Source: Ruminococcaceae bacterium UBA3329 | Lineage (GTDB): Bacteria; Bacillota; Clostridia; Oscillospirales; Acutalibacteraceae | Reading direction: 5' to 3' | DNA: 5,806 nt | Assembly (NCBI GenBank): GCA_002361875.1 | Contig: DERX01000027.1 | Location: 1 to 5,806, forward strand | Shown here: one piece after another, positions 1-5,806 of the stretch | How positions within the stretch are numbered: position 1 is the first letter of the stretch | Layout: each line of letters starts with the position of its first letter | Position numbers and translations under genes: made by a program | Notes under the pieces: model-generated | Told to the model about the DNA's origin: nothing | What the model saw: only the letters and a program-made list of their open reading frames with translations | Database searches by the model: none

Positions 1-1
1 C

Positions 2-31
2 TTGAAAAATATTTTAAAATAATCTTATAAA
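2..31 (+). promoter_or_regulatory. Possible sigma-A-type promoter for the GH31-PAS pair
   Basis: TTGAAA at 2-7 and TATAAA at 26-31 each match the vegetative consensus at 5 of 6 positions, with an 18-bp spacer. If used, it would give an untranslated leader of nearly 190 nt before the GH31 start. The region is so AT-rich that chance matches are likely. Weaker -10-like boxes at 130-135 (TATAGT) and 177-182 (TATGAT) have no matching -35. Confidence 0.25.
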
Positions 32-208
32 CTTTAAATAAAATTTCAGCTTTGTATTTCGGAAAATATTTCTTAATTCAAAACCTCATAGAGACTGTGC
101 TTTAGGTGCGGCGTAAGGGAACTTTTCTGTATAGTTTTATTTTGTGAAGAGCGTAAATAAGAAGAAATTACAGCAGTATGATAGTTTTGAAATAGAATTT
201 TAATTTGC

Positions 209-214
209 AGGGAG
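209..214 (+). promoter_or_regulatory. Ribosome binding site of the GH31 gene
   Basis: AGGGAG lies 10 nt before the ATG at 225. The spacing is slightly long but workable. It supports 225 as the true start. Confidence 0.7.
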
Positions 215-224
215 TTTAATTTCA

Positions 225-2519
225 ATGAAATTTAACTATGAATTTAAACGGCAAACTAACAGTGAATTTTTGCTCTATAAGTGTGAAAATCAAAATGTGC
301 GTATTGACATTTTGGGCGGGTCACTTTTAAGAGTTGCCGTTTTCCGTGACGGAGAGGACCTTTTGCCCACATTTTGCATTGACCCGGAGTCTGCGGATTT
401 AGGATTTTGCGGTCGGGACAGACTTTCAGTCAGCGGATTTACGGCGGAAAAAATAAATCCCGAGACGGACGGCGAAACAGACAAATTCACGCTTAAATGC
501 GGAATAAAGGTAACCGTTTACCGTCACAATTTTCTTTTAAAATATGAAAAAGACGGCCAAACTCTTTTCTGCGACCGTGCACCTCTTGCGTACAATTTCG
601 GGGGCGAATTCGGAAAAGGGATGTTCCATTATATTTCAAGAGAAAACGGGGAGAGAATTTTCGGCCTCGGCGACAAGTGCGGAAGGCTCAATAAATCGGG
701 CAATTCATACAGGATTGAAACGAGCGATTCAATGGGCTATAACGCTGAATGTTCAGACCCTCTTTACAAGCATGTACCGTTCTTTATATGTGAAAACAGC
801 GTCGGCTCGTACGGAATCTTTTACGATACGTCCGATACATCTTATTTTGATTTCGGCAAGGAGATAAATAACTATTACGAGCCGTTTAAATATTTCAAAA
901 CGCAAGACAACGCGCTTGTTTACTATGTTTTCTTCGGCACGCCGCTTGAAATAGTAAAGCAGTTTTCGTCTGTCTGCGGAAAACAGATTTTACCGCCTAA
1001 AAACAGCTTTGATTACTGCGCCAGCACAATGGCTTATACCGATGCGCCCGATTCCGAAAATCAAATGAATTTATTCCTCAAAAAGATAAGTGAGCTTGAC
1101 CTTAACTGTACAGGGTTTTATCTTTCATCGGGATACACCTCAATCGGCAATCAGCGGTGCGTTTTTAATTGGAACACCGAAAAATTCCCGAATCCCGAAA
1201 AATTTATTGAGAATTTTCAAGGCAAGGGCGTTGATTTAATCCCTAATATTAAGCCTGCATTTCTCCAAAGCCACCCGATGTATAAGGAAATTACCGAAAA
1301 AGGTCTTTTTGTTAAAAATCCCGACGGAACGCCGTTTATTACACGCTTTTGGGACGGGCAGGGGAGTTACCTTGATTTTACAAATCCAGCCGCCCGTGAA
1401 TTTTGGATTAAAAATGTAAAGGAAAAGCTGCTTGACAAGGGAATAAAATTTACTTGGAACGACAACAACGAGTTCGACATTAAAGATGAAGATGCGCTTG
1501 TCTACGGCTTTGGAAAGACTGTTAATGCGTCACGAATACGCCCGGATTTAACATATTTAATGGTTTATTCCTCTTATCTTGCGCAAACGCAGAAATACCC
1601 CGATTTAAGACCGTTTTTATCCACAAGGAGCGGAAATATAGGCGTGCGCAGATATGCTCAAACTTGGTCGGGGGACAACAGAACCGATTGGCAATCCCTG
1701 CGGTACTGCCATTTTATAGGAATTACAATGTCACTGTCGGGATTTTATTTTTACGGGCACGACCTCGGCGGGTTTTCAGGTGAAAAACCCTCACGGGAAT
1801 TGCTTTTGCGCTGGCTTCAATTAGGACTTTTTGAGCCGAGATTTACAATCCATTCGTGGAATTCGGATGGCTCTGCCACAATGCCTTGGAGCTACCCTGA
1901 TATTTTGCCTTATGTCAAGGAAATATTTAATCAAAGAAAAGCGTTAGTGCCTTATCTTTACAACTGCGCGTACAGAGCGGTCGAATTTAACGAGCCGATA
2001 AATTCCCCTGTGTTCCTTTACTATGACAGCGAACCGAGGGAGTCTGACCTGTTCCTTGCAGGCAGAAATATACTTGTTTGTCCTGTTTTGGACGAGGGAA
2101 AAAATGAGGTTACGGTTCAACTTCCGAAAGGCGATGATTGGTATTTTGACGGTGCGTTTTATAAGGGCGGAACGGTGCTTCAAGTGCAAATTCCCGCATA
2201 CGGTAAAATGAAATATTTTGTAAAATGCGGATGTGTGATTCCTTATAATAAAACAACAGGGCGGAAAAGTCAGGAAAATATCGTTTTAATTGTTTACCCT
2301 GTGAGTAACGGCACATTTACCGACACATTTTTTTATGATGACGGCAAAACCTTTGACTATCTTAAAAACAAGTGTGTAAAGCTTAATATGACGGTCGAAT
2401 GTAAGAAACAAGAAGTAACCGTTTTTTATGAAAATTCGGGCGATATGCCGTTTACTCCTCACTTTGAATTAGCACAGGGCGACAGAAGAAAACTTACAGT
2501 GAAAGGAAAATCAAAATGA
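225..2519 (+). CDS. GH31 family alpha-glycosidase (alpha-glucosidase-like), cytoplasmic
   Basis: A 764-residue glycoside hydrolase of family 31, a retaining family that cleaves alpha-linked gluco- or xylo-oligosaccharides from the non-reducing end. The order is typical: an N-terminal beta-sandwich (about 1-250) with G147-LGDK and M170-GYNAE...DPLYKHVPF; a catalytic (beta/alpha)8 barrel (about 255-580); and C-terminal beta-sandwich domains. The nucleophile should be D413 in W411-NDNNE (family pattern WxDxNE). The acid/base should be D484 in W481-SGDNRTDW. D513 (GHDLGGF), R539 and H543 (PRFTIHSW) fit the remaining active-site signatures. There is no signal peptide or membrane segment, so it probably acts on imported oligosaccharides. 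The usual 'WLDxDY' strand is replaced by G297-FYLSSGYTS, and the M of WNDMNE by N414, which suggests a distinct subgroup. Substrate (alpha-1,4, alpha-1,6, alpha-1,3 or xyloside) cannot be read from sequence alone. The next gene overlaps its stop by 4 nt. Family assignment is firm; specificity is unknown. Confidence 0.95.
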   Translation: MKFNYEFKRQTNSEFLLYKCENQNVRIDILGGSLLRVAVFRDGEDLLPTFCIDPESADLGFCGRDRLSVSGFTAEKINPETDGETDKFTLKCGIKVTVYRHNFLLKYEKDGQTLFCDRAPLAYNFGGEFGKGMFHYISRENGERIFGLGDKCGRLNKSGNSYRIETSDSMGYNAECSDPLYKHVPFFICENSVGSYGIFYDTSDTSYFDFGKEINNYYEPFKYFKTQDNALVYYVFFGTPLEIVKQFSSVCGKQILPPKNSFDYCASTMAYTDAPDSENQMNLFLKKISELDLNCTGFYLSSGYTSIGNQRCVFNWNTEKFPNPEKFIENFQGKGVDLIPNIKPAFLQSHPMYKEITEKGLFVKNPDGTPFITRFWDGQGSYLDFTNPAAREFWIKNVKEKLLDKGIKFTWNDNNEFDIKDEDALVYGFGKTVNASRIRPDLTYLMVYSSYLAQTQKYPDLRPFLSTRSGNIGVRRYAQTWSGDNRTDWQSLRYCHFIGITMSLSGFYFYGHDLGGFSGEKPSRELLLRWLQLGLFEPRFTIHSWNSDGSATMPWSYPDILPYVKEIFNQRKALVPYLYNCAYRAVEFNEPINSPVFLYYDSEPRESDLFLAGRNILVCPVLDEGKNEVTVQLPKGDDWYFDGAFYKGGTVLQVQIPAYGKMKYFVKCGCVIPYNKTTGRKSQENIVLIVYPVSNGTFTDTFFYDDGKTFDYLKNKCVKLNMTVECKKQEVTVFYENSGDMPFTPHFELAQGDRRKLTVKGKSK
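2503..2507 (+). promoter_or_regulatory. Internal ribosome binding site of the PAS gene
   Basis: AAGGA sits inside the last codons of the GH31 gene, 8 nt before the ATG at 2516. With the ATGA overlap it points to translational coupling of the two genes. Confidence 0.65.
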
Positions 2520-2887
2520 ACGAATTATTATTTAAAAGCGTATTAGACCAGGACAGAGCACCGATTGTGCTTTGCGATTTAAGCCATAAAATTGTTTATA
2601 TGAACGAAGCAGCAGTTAAAAATTATGAAAAATACGGCGGAGAAAAGCTTTTGGGTCAAAGTCTTCTCGAATGTCATAATGCAAAATCCTGCGAAATGAT
2701 TGAAAAAGTTGTTGAATGGTTCAAAAAAGATACTGACAATAACCTTGTTTACACCTTTAAAAATGTTAAGCTCAATAAAGATGTTTATATGGTAGCTCTC
2801 CGTGACGATGAAAAAAATCTTATAGGCTATTACGAAAAGCACGAATTCAGAACGGCTGAAACAATGGAAAAATATAAGCTTGACTGA
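2516..2887 (+). CDS. Small stand-alone PAS domain protein
   Basis: A 123-residue cytoplasmic protein that is essentially one PAS sensor domain. An initial helix leads into A15-PIVLCDLSHKIVYMNEAA, the classic first PAS strands ('i.v.D..g.I.y.N.aa'). Next come helices with K44-LLGQSL and the motif C53-H54...K57-S58, then E63-KVVEWFKK. The closing strands contain KDVYMVALRDDE and a G-YYEKHEFR end. From memory, the CHxxKS block followed by 'ivEkil..F' and 'vyirY.avRDe.G.ylG..e' resembles the PAS domain of DUF438/PAS_10-type proteins, which bind small ligands or cofactors. There is no kinase, cyclase or HTH output domain, so it would have to signal through a partner or serve as a ligand-binding protein. 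It starts in the ATGA overlap with the GH31 gene, and a strong terminator follows its stop, so it is the last gene of that operon. PAS fold is confident; ligand and partner are unknown. Confidence 0.8.
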   Translation: MNELLFKSVLDQDRAPIVLCDLSHKIVYMNEAAVKNYEKYGGEKLLGQSLLECHNAKSCEMIEKVVEWFKKDTDNNLVYTFKNVKLNKDVYMVALRDDEKNLIGYYEKHEFRTAETMEKYKLD

Positions 2888-2914
2888 TATTTAAATTTTA
2901 ACTTACATAACAAA

Positions 2915-2953
2915 AACCTCAAAAAGCGTTGCGCCTTTTGAGGTTGATTTTTT
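2915..2953. terminator. Bidirectional rho-independent terminator between convergent genes
   Basis: The arms 2915-2928 and 2932-2945 pair over 13 bp with a single A-C mismatch (2925/2935) and a 3-nt loop. T6 follows at 2948-2953 on the plus strand. On the minus strand the A-run at 2912-2916 supplies the U-tract. It lies between the stops of the PAS gene (2887) and the lipoprotein gene (2968) and can end both transcripts. Confidence 0.9.
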
Positions 2954-2967
2954 ATTTGGTTAAACTG

Positions 2968-5160
2968 TTATGAAACCTTTGCGCAGTCACGGGCATTTAC
3001 CGCAATGCCGTTTATTTTAACGGACTTTTCCGTGTGATTTACATAAACCTTTGTGCTGTTGTTGTACTCTGTGCAGAACACGCCGTCCTGTACCTCGTAA
3101 TGTGATGTCATTCGTGCGTCACGCAAATCTGCAAGAATGTCGTTTGCTTTTACGCAGTAGGCAACAATTTCGTTGATATTATTGTTATAGCCGTATTTAT
3201 CATTTGCGTCTGTATTTACACAGTACCAATCGGCAGACGGAACAGCGCCGAATTCAACTGAACGCAGGAAGGTTTCTTCCGGATCGTCGCTTAAATTTAT
3301 GCTGTTTAGGCTGTAATCGTATGTACCGTGAAGAATGAGCGAAGCAAACGGAATTGCGCAGTAAGCCTCGTTTTCTGTGCGTGACACGGTGCTTTGCGGA
3401 ATATTTGAAATAATGCTTGCGTTTTTTATTGAGTAAAAATTACCTTTATTTATCATAACCGGCTTGCTTGAGGAGAGCACGGGAATGAGTGAGGCAATTT
3501 CTTTTTTACTGCTCTCTCTGGGGTAAAAGTCCGATGAATAATCCGAATAAAGAGCTGTGCCTATATCGTTTAATGCAAATCCGTCAAATGATATATCGGC
3601 AGAGCTGTCTAAAAGTGCTTCAATTCGGTCTTCAAGCTCGGACATTTGAAGGTAGCCTCGAGTGCCTTGGGGCATATTAAAACTTGTATTTCCGTCAGTG
3701 TATTCTATCTTGTTACCGAAAAGATTTTTAGCTCTGTCAGATGAGGACTTTTTGACCGACAGAACACAAGAGTCTATATATACTGGAAAATTCTGCGTTT
3801 TCATATATGAATAAAACGATTCGTATTTTTGACTGTTGCCGAGTTGCTTTAAGAATGAGCCGAAATCTTCGCTTTCGCTGTTATTAGCATTTGCAAACAG
3901 TCCGCTTGCATGTAACAAAACTGAGTTAATACCCTTTGCTTTTAAAAGCGCTATGAGAGTCTGCGCTTGCTCAAATGTGGATTTAATGGTCAGCTTGCCG
4001 TTTGCGTCGTAAGCGCCGAACTGAAGATTTACTATCAGCGGAAGAGAGGAGCTGTCCGTATTAACCGTTTTTGAGGAAATAACAGAGTTCCTTATAAGAT
4101 TTTCACGGCAGGCGGCGGCCATACCCGAATATGTAGCCGATTTTCCCGAAAGGAATCGGTAGCAAAGACGGATTTCACCGTTATAGGTGTTGCCGACGGT
4201 TTTTGCTTGTTTTGATTTTTTCGTTTCGGTATTGATATCCGTAACCGAAAAGTCTGCACCCACGCTGTTAAGGGAAGCTTCCGACAGTCTGTAAGCGTTA
4301 ATGTCAGCTATTGAGTCACCGCTTTCAATAATGCAGAGAAATGCGCCCTTGCCGTGCTTAATGCCGAATGCACCGAGGGGAGCGGAAGCTTTGCCTGTGT
4401 TGACGGCAGGGTCATCGCCGTATACTTTCAGCGAAACGGGAGTAAATTCGGGGTCGGGGACGCCGGTTTTAATAATTGCGCCGTTTCCGTCGGGTATAAA
4501 TATAAAATCGTCGGCGTTTTGGTCGCTGTAAGCACCGAAGGAATTTAATAACCTTATATTTTCAATATGTATGCCTTTCGGAACGGAAATGCTGTTCATA
4601 TTAACCGATGCATAAAACGAGCCGTCCAAAAGAGTATATGAAACGGTAATGTCGGCTCGAACAGCGTTTTCGGGAAGATTGTTTATGTCCGTTTTACCAG
4701 TTTCGGCGTCAAGCGACAGGGAGTATTTAACATTAACGCCGTTATTTGTCTTTTCAAAGCTGAAATTGCCGAAGCACACCGAGCTGTCCTGAGAGTTTAA
4801 GGCATATTCTTTGCCGTCCTCGGTTAAAAGCACAGCCTCAATTGCCGAAAAGCCGATAGCTTTTTCCTCTTTGCCCACAGGGAGCGCACTCCAAAAAGTA
4901 CTTGATGAGGAGTCAAGAATACCTACCGATGCAGTCTTTTCATCAAAAAACAATTCAATAAGACCTGATTTGCAAACGGATTTGTATGCACTTCTGTTTG
5001 CCTTTCGGTATTGGTCGCCTGCGCTTTCGGGATAAATACATTCAAATTTATCTGCCTTAATCTTTGAATTTTTTATCGGCGAACAGGCAGTCAAAAGCAA
5101 AGTGAGCGACAGACACACCGCAGTAACCGCAACAAAAATGCTAAACCTTTTTTTGCTCAT
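2968..5160 (-). CDS. Secreted DUF5696-like lipoprotein with TIM-barrel-like C-terminal region
   Basis: A 730-residue protein exported and lipid-anchored on the outer face of the membrane. The signal peptide has a basic start (MSKKRF), a hydrophobic core and lipobox L23-TAC with C26 as the lipidated cysteine. About residues 30-345 look like a beta-rich sandwich, with 'IELFFDEKTASVGILD' and P223-DGNG. From about 385 the pattern is alternating beta/alpha ('LIVNLQFGAYD', 'GINSVLLHAS', 'FPVYIDS', 'DISFDGFALNDIG'), as in a TIM barrel, with acidic D526, D532 and D540. The stretch around L610-HG followed by 'NLSDDPEETFLRSVEFGAVPS' is what I recall as typical of DUF5696 proteins, often found near sugar ABC transporters in Firmicutes. 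No enzymatic activity is established to my knowledge; a glycan-binding or glycosidase-like role is inference. A longer frame begins at a TTG at 5190, but the ATG at 5160 has a good RBS and opens directly on the signal peptide. The gene converges on the GH31-PAS pair and has its own promoter. Confidence 0.85.
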   Translation of the reverse strand: MSKKRFSIFVAVTAVCLSLTLLLTACSPIKNSKIKADKFECIYPESAGDQYRKANRSAYKSVCKSGLIELFFDEKTASVGILDSSSSTFWSALPVGKEEKAIGFSAIEAVLLTEDGKEYALNSQDSSVCFGNFSFEKTNNGVNVKYSLSLDAETGKTDINNLPENAVRADITVSYTLLDGSFYASVNMNSISVPKGIHIENIRLLNSFGAYSDQNADDFIFIPDGNGAIIKTGVPDPEFTPVSLKVYGDDPAVNTGKASAPLGAFGIKHGKGAFLCIIESGDSIADINAYRLSEASLNSVGADFSVTDINTETKKSKQAKTVGNTYNGEIRLCYRFLSGKSATYSGMAAACRENLIRNSVISSKTVNTDSSSLPLIVNLQFGAYDANGKLTIKSTFEQAQTLIALLKAKGINSVLLHASGLFANANNSESEDFGSFLKQLGNSQKYESFYSYMKTQNFPVYIDSCVLSVKKSSSDRAKNLFGNKIEYTDGNTSFNMPQGTRGYLQMSELEDRIEALLDSSADISFDGFALNDIGTALYSDYSSDFYPRESSKKEIASLIPVLSSSKPVMINKGNFYSIKNASIISNIPQSTVSRTENEAYCAIPFASLILHGTYDYSLNSINLSDDPEETFLRSVEFGAVPSADWYCVNTDANDKYGYNNNINEIVAYCVKANDILADLRDARMTSHYEVQDGVFCTEYNNSTKVYVNHTEKSVKINGIAVNARDCAKVS

Positions 5161-5167
5161 AAAATAA

Positions 5168-5172
5168 CTCCC
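5168..5172 (-). promoter_or_regulatory. Ribosome binding site fixing the lipoprotein start at 5160
   Basis: On the minus strand GGGAG lies 7 nt before ATG 5160-5158. The alternative TTG at 5190 has no such site and lies only about 5 nt from the expected transcription start, so the shorter protein is preferred. Confidence 0.8.
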
Positions 5173-5201
5173 GAAAAAATGATTTGTCAATGTATTTAAC
5201 C

Positions 5202-5230
5202 ATTATACCACATATTTCCGAAAAATACAA
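5202..5230 (-). promoter_or_regulatory. Extended -10 vegetative promoter for the lipoprotein gene
   Basis: Read on the minus strand: TTGTAT (5230-5225), a 17-bp spacer, then a perfect TATAAT (5207-5202) preceded by TGG, which fits the extended -10 TGn element. Transcription would start near 5195, giving a leader of about 35 nt that includes the RBS. The weak -35 (only TTG matching) is balanced by the perfect extended -10. Confidence 0.75.
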
Positions 5231-5243
5231 ATTTAGGCCAAAA

Positions 5244-5342
5244 TTACTCAAGCGTAAACAAATCATTTGGGGTACATTCTAAAATATTGCACAGCTTTTC
5301 AATGGTTTCAAGCTGTAGTCCCGTAAGTGTACTGTCGCAAAT
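5244..5342 (-). pseudogene. 3' remnant of a Cro/C1 (XRE)-type HTH regulator
   Basis: The minus strand encodes 32 residues then TAA (5246-5244): an ICDSTLTG-LQLETIEKLCNIL-ECTPNDLF block. This matches the last two helices of small Cro/C1-type DNA-binding regulators ('...letlekickaLnctpnDLf'). The rest of the domain, including the recognition helix, is missing. Upstream of about 5342 the frame runs antisense to the FN3-like repeats and loses all XRE character. The piece lies upstream of, and on the same strand as, the lipoprotein gene, so an intact copy could have been its local regulator (inference). Too short for a firm family call, but the pattern is distinctive. It may be a real truncated gene or the product of a chimeric join. 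Confidence 0.6.
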
Positions 5343-5346
5343 TTGC
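5337..5346. repeat. 10-bp perfect palindrome at the regulator/FN3 junction
   Basis: GCAAATTTGC is a perfect inverted repeat lying where the minus-strand regulator remnant ends and the plus-strand FN3-like repeat begins. It may be coincidental, or it may mark the join. Confidence 0.5.
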
Positions 5347-5803
5347 TTGGAACAAGGTAGCAGGCGCAACAGGATACTATGTATACCGCAAAGCTCCTAA
5401 TGCAAAGTCCTGGACAAGAATAGCAACAGTTACAGGCACTGTTTATAACGATAAGAATGTAAAGAGCGGCTCAAATTATGTGTATACCGTAAGAGCGTTC
5501 AATAGCAAATTTACAAGTACATTCCATTCAGGCGTAGCAATTAAATATCTTGCAAGACCTACATTTAAAGTTGCAAACAAGAGCAATAATGTTACAGTTG
5601 CTTGGAGCAAGATAGCAGGAGCAAAGGGATATTATGTATACCGTAAGGCAGGTAATGCAACCTCTTGGACAAAGGTAGCAACAGTTACAGGAACTTCTTA
5701 CAATGATAAAAATGTAAAGAAGAATGTAAAATACACATACACTGTTAAGGCTTACAACGGCAAATACACAAGCACATATCATTCAGGCGCAGGCGTTAAG
5801 CAT
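5345..5803 (+). repeat. Tandem FN3-like repeat with exact 255-nt period (two copies)
   Basis: Copy 1 begins at GCT 5345 and copy 2 at GCT 5600, exactly 85 codons apart with no indel. By hand count 46 of 68 residues are identical between the units. The DNA shares long identical blocks, for example TAGCAACAGTTACAGG in both. The similarity implies duplication with later divergence, and it makes this locus prone to recombination and misassembly. Confidence 0.85.
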
Positions 5804-5806
5804 TAA
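5345..5806 (+). CDS. 5'-truncated surface protein: C-terminal FN3-like repeats
   Basis: The plus strand encodes the last 153 residues of a protein built from fibronectin type III-like repeats, ending in TAA at the final three bases of the window. Two 68-residue units (5345-5548 and 5600-5803) are separated by a 17-residue linker. Each carries 'AW.K.AGA.GYYVYRKA', 'SW....ATVTGT.YNDKNVK' and 'YTV.A.N.K.TST.HSG'. Such modules are usual at the C-terminus of large secreted or surface proteins of gut Clostridia, where they act as spacers or bind carbohydrate or protein; the role here is unknown. The frame stays open leftward to a GTG at 5327, but that GTG has no RBS, no signal peptide follows, and its first residues overlap the regulator remnant, so it is not a credible start. 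The 5' part of the gene is missing, either lost at the junction or misjoined. Confidence 0.8.
   Translation, partial: AWNKVAGATGYYVYRKAPNAKSWTRIATVTGTVYNDKNVKSGSNYVYTVRAFNSKFTSTFHSGVAIKYLARPTFKVANKSNNVTVAWSKIAGAKGYYVYRKAGNATSWTKVATVTGTSYNDKNVKKNVKYTYTVKAYNGKYTSTYHSGAGVKH

Larger units (their letters stand above)
1..224. other. AT-rich intergenic leader upstream of the GH31 gene
   Basis: No open frame of useful length or recognisable protein is visible on either strand. The longest tail-like frame ends in a stop near base 105 and reads as low-information sequence. The stretch holds the GH31 ribosome binding site at its right end, a possible distal promoter at 2-31, and a TTTGTATTTCGGAAA-like block at 51-66. 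That block resembles one upstream of the lipoprotein gene. I saw no strong terminator hairpin, riboswitch-like fold or catabolite-repression (cre) site by eye. Confidence 0.6.

Noticed and set aside
61..105. Possible C-terminal tail of an upstream gene in the leader
   Set aside because: The open stretch is under 30 codons with no recognisable protein pattern and AT-rich composition typical of intergenic DNA.
544..867. Plus-strand open frame of 107 codons inside the GH31 gene
   Set aside because: It lies in a different frame of a well-supported enzyme gene, has no recognisable domain, and is explained by the bias of the real frame.
2579..2842. Hydrophobic minus-strand frame antisense to the PAS gene
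   Set aside because: The Phe/Ile-rich, membrane-like look comes from the complement of A-rich Lys/Glu/Asn codons. The plus strand encodes a clear PAS domain.
4301..4548. Two overlapping plus-strand frames antisense to the lipoprotein gene
   Set aside because: No domain or conserved pattern is visible, and the minus strand here encodes the conserved PDGNG region of the lipoprotein.
5161..5190. Ten-residue longer start (TTG at 5190) for the lipoprotein
   Set aside because: It has no RBS, would begin only about 5 nt from the predicted transcription start, and would put extra residues before a normal lipoprotein signal peptide.
5528..5782. Cysteine-rich 84-codon minus-strand frame
   Set aside because: It is antisense to the FN3-like repeats. 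Its many Cys, Val and Ile residues come from reading the repeat's ACA/GCA/GTA-type codons backwards.
5345..5803. Repeats as a possible CRISPR array
   Set aside because: The unit is 255 nt, fully coding and in frame, with diverged copies. There are no short identical repeats with unique spacers.

Overview
The window is AT-rich bacterial DNA with tight gene packing, AGGGAG/GGGAG ribosome binding sites and a lipobox-type lipoprotein. The protein families present (a GH31 glycosidase, a DUF5696-like lipoprotein, FN3-like surface repeats of the 'GYYVYRK...YNDKNVK' kind) point to a Gram-positive, anaerobic gut-type Clostridia, perhaps the Ruminococcus/Oscillospira group. That assignment is inference from protein style, not from a marker gene.

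Layout. Bases 1-224 are a non-coding AT-rich leader. Bases 225-2519 (+) encode a cytoplasmic GH31 alpha-glycosidase with both catalytic aspartates recognisable. A single-PAS-domain protein (2516-2887, +) overlaps its end by ATGA and is probably translationally coupled to it. A bidirectional rho-independent terminator (2915-2953) separates this pair from a convergent gene on the minus strand (2968-5160). That gene encodes a 730-residue lipoprotein resembling DUF5696 (beta-sandwich plus TIM-barrel-like region, no settled function). It has a good extended -10 promoter at 5202-5230 and a clear RBS that fixes its start at 5160.

Upstream of the lipoprotein gene lies the last 32 codons of a Cro/C1 (XRE)-type regulator on the minus strand (5244-about 5342). 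At about 5337-5346 this runs into the 3' part of a plus-strand gene for two FN3-like surface repeats (about 5345-5806). Neither piece has its 5' end, and they meet head to head at a perfect 10-bp palindrome. This is either a rearrangement breakpoint or an assembly or amplification chimera, and it is the oddest thing in the window.

Function. A plausible but unproven picture is sugar use. The GH31 enzyme would cleave imported alpha-linked oligosaccharides in the cytoplasm, the PAS protein would sense a small ligand or redox state, and the surface lipoprotein would bind or process glycans outside. No transporter or complete regulator is present to tie them together. I see no CRISPR array, insertion sequence, tRNA or rRNA, and no convincing new defence or mobile system.
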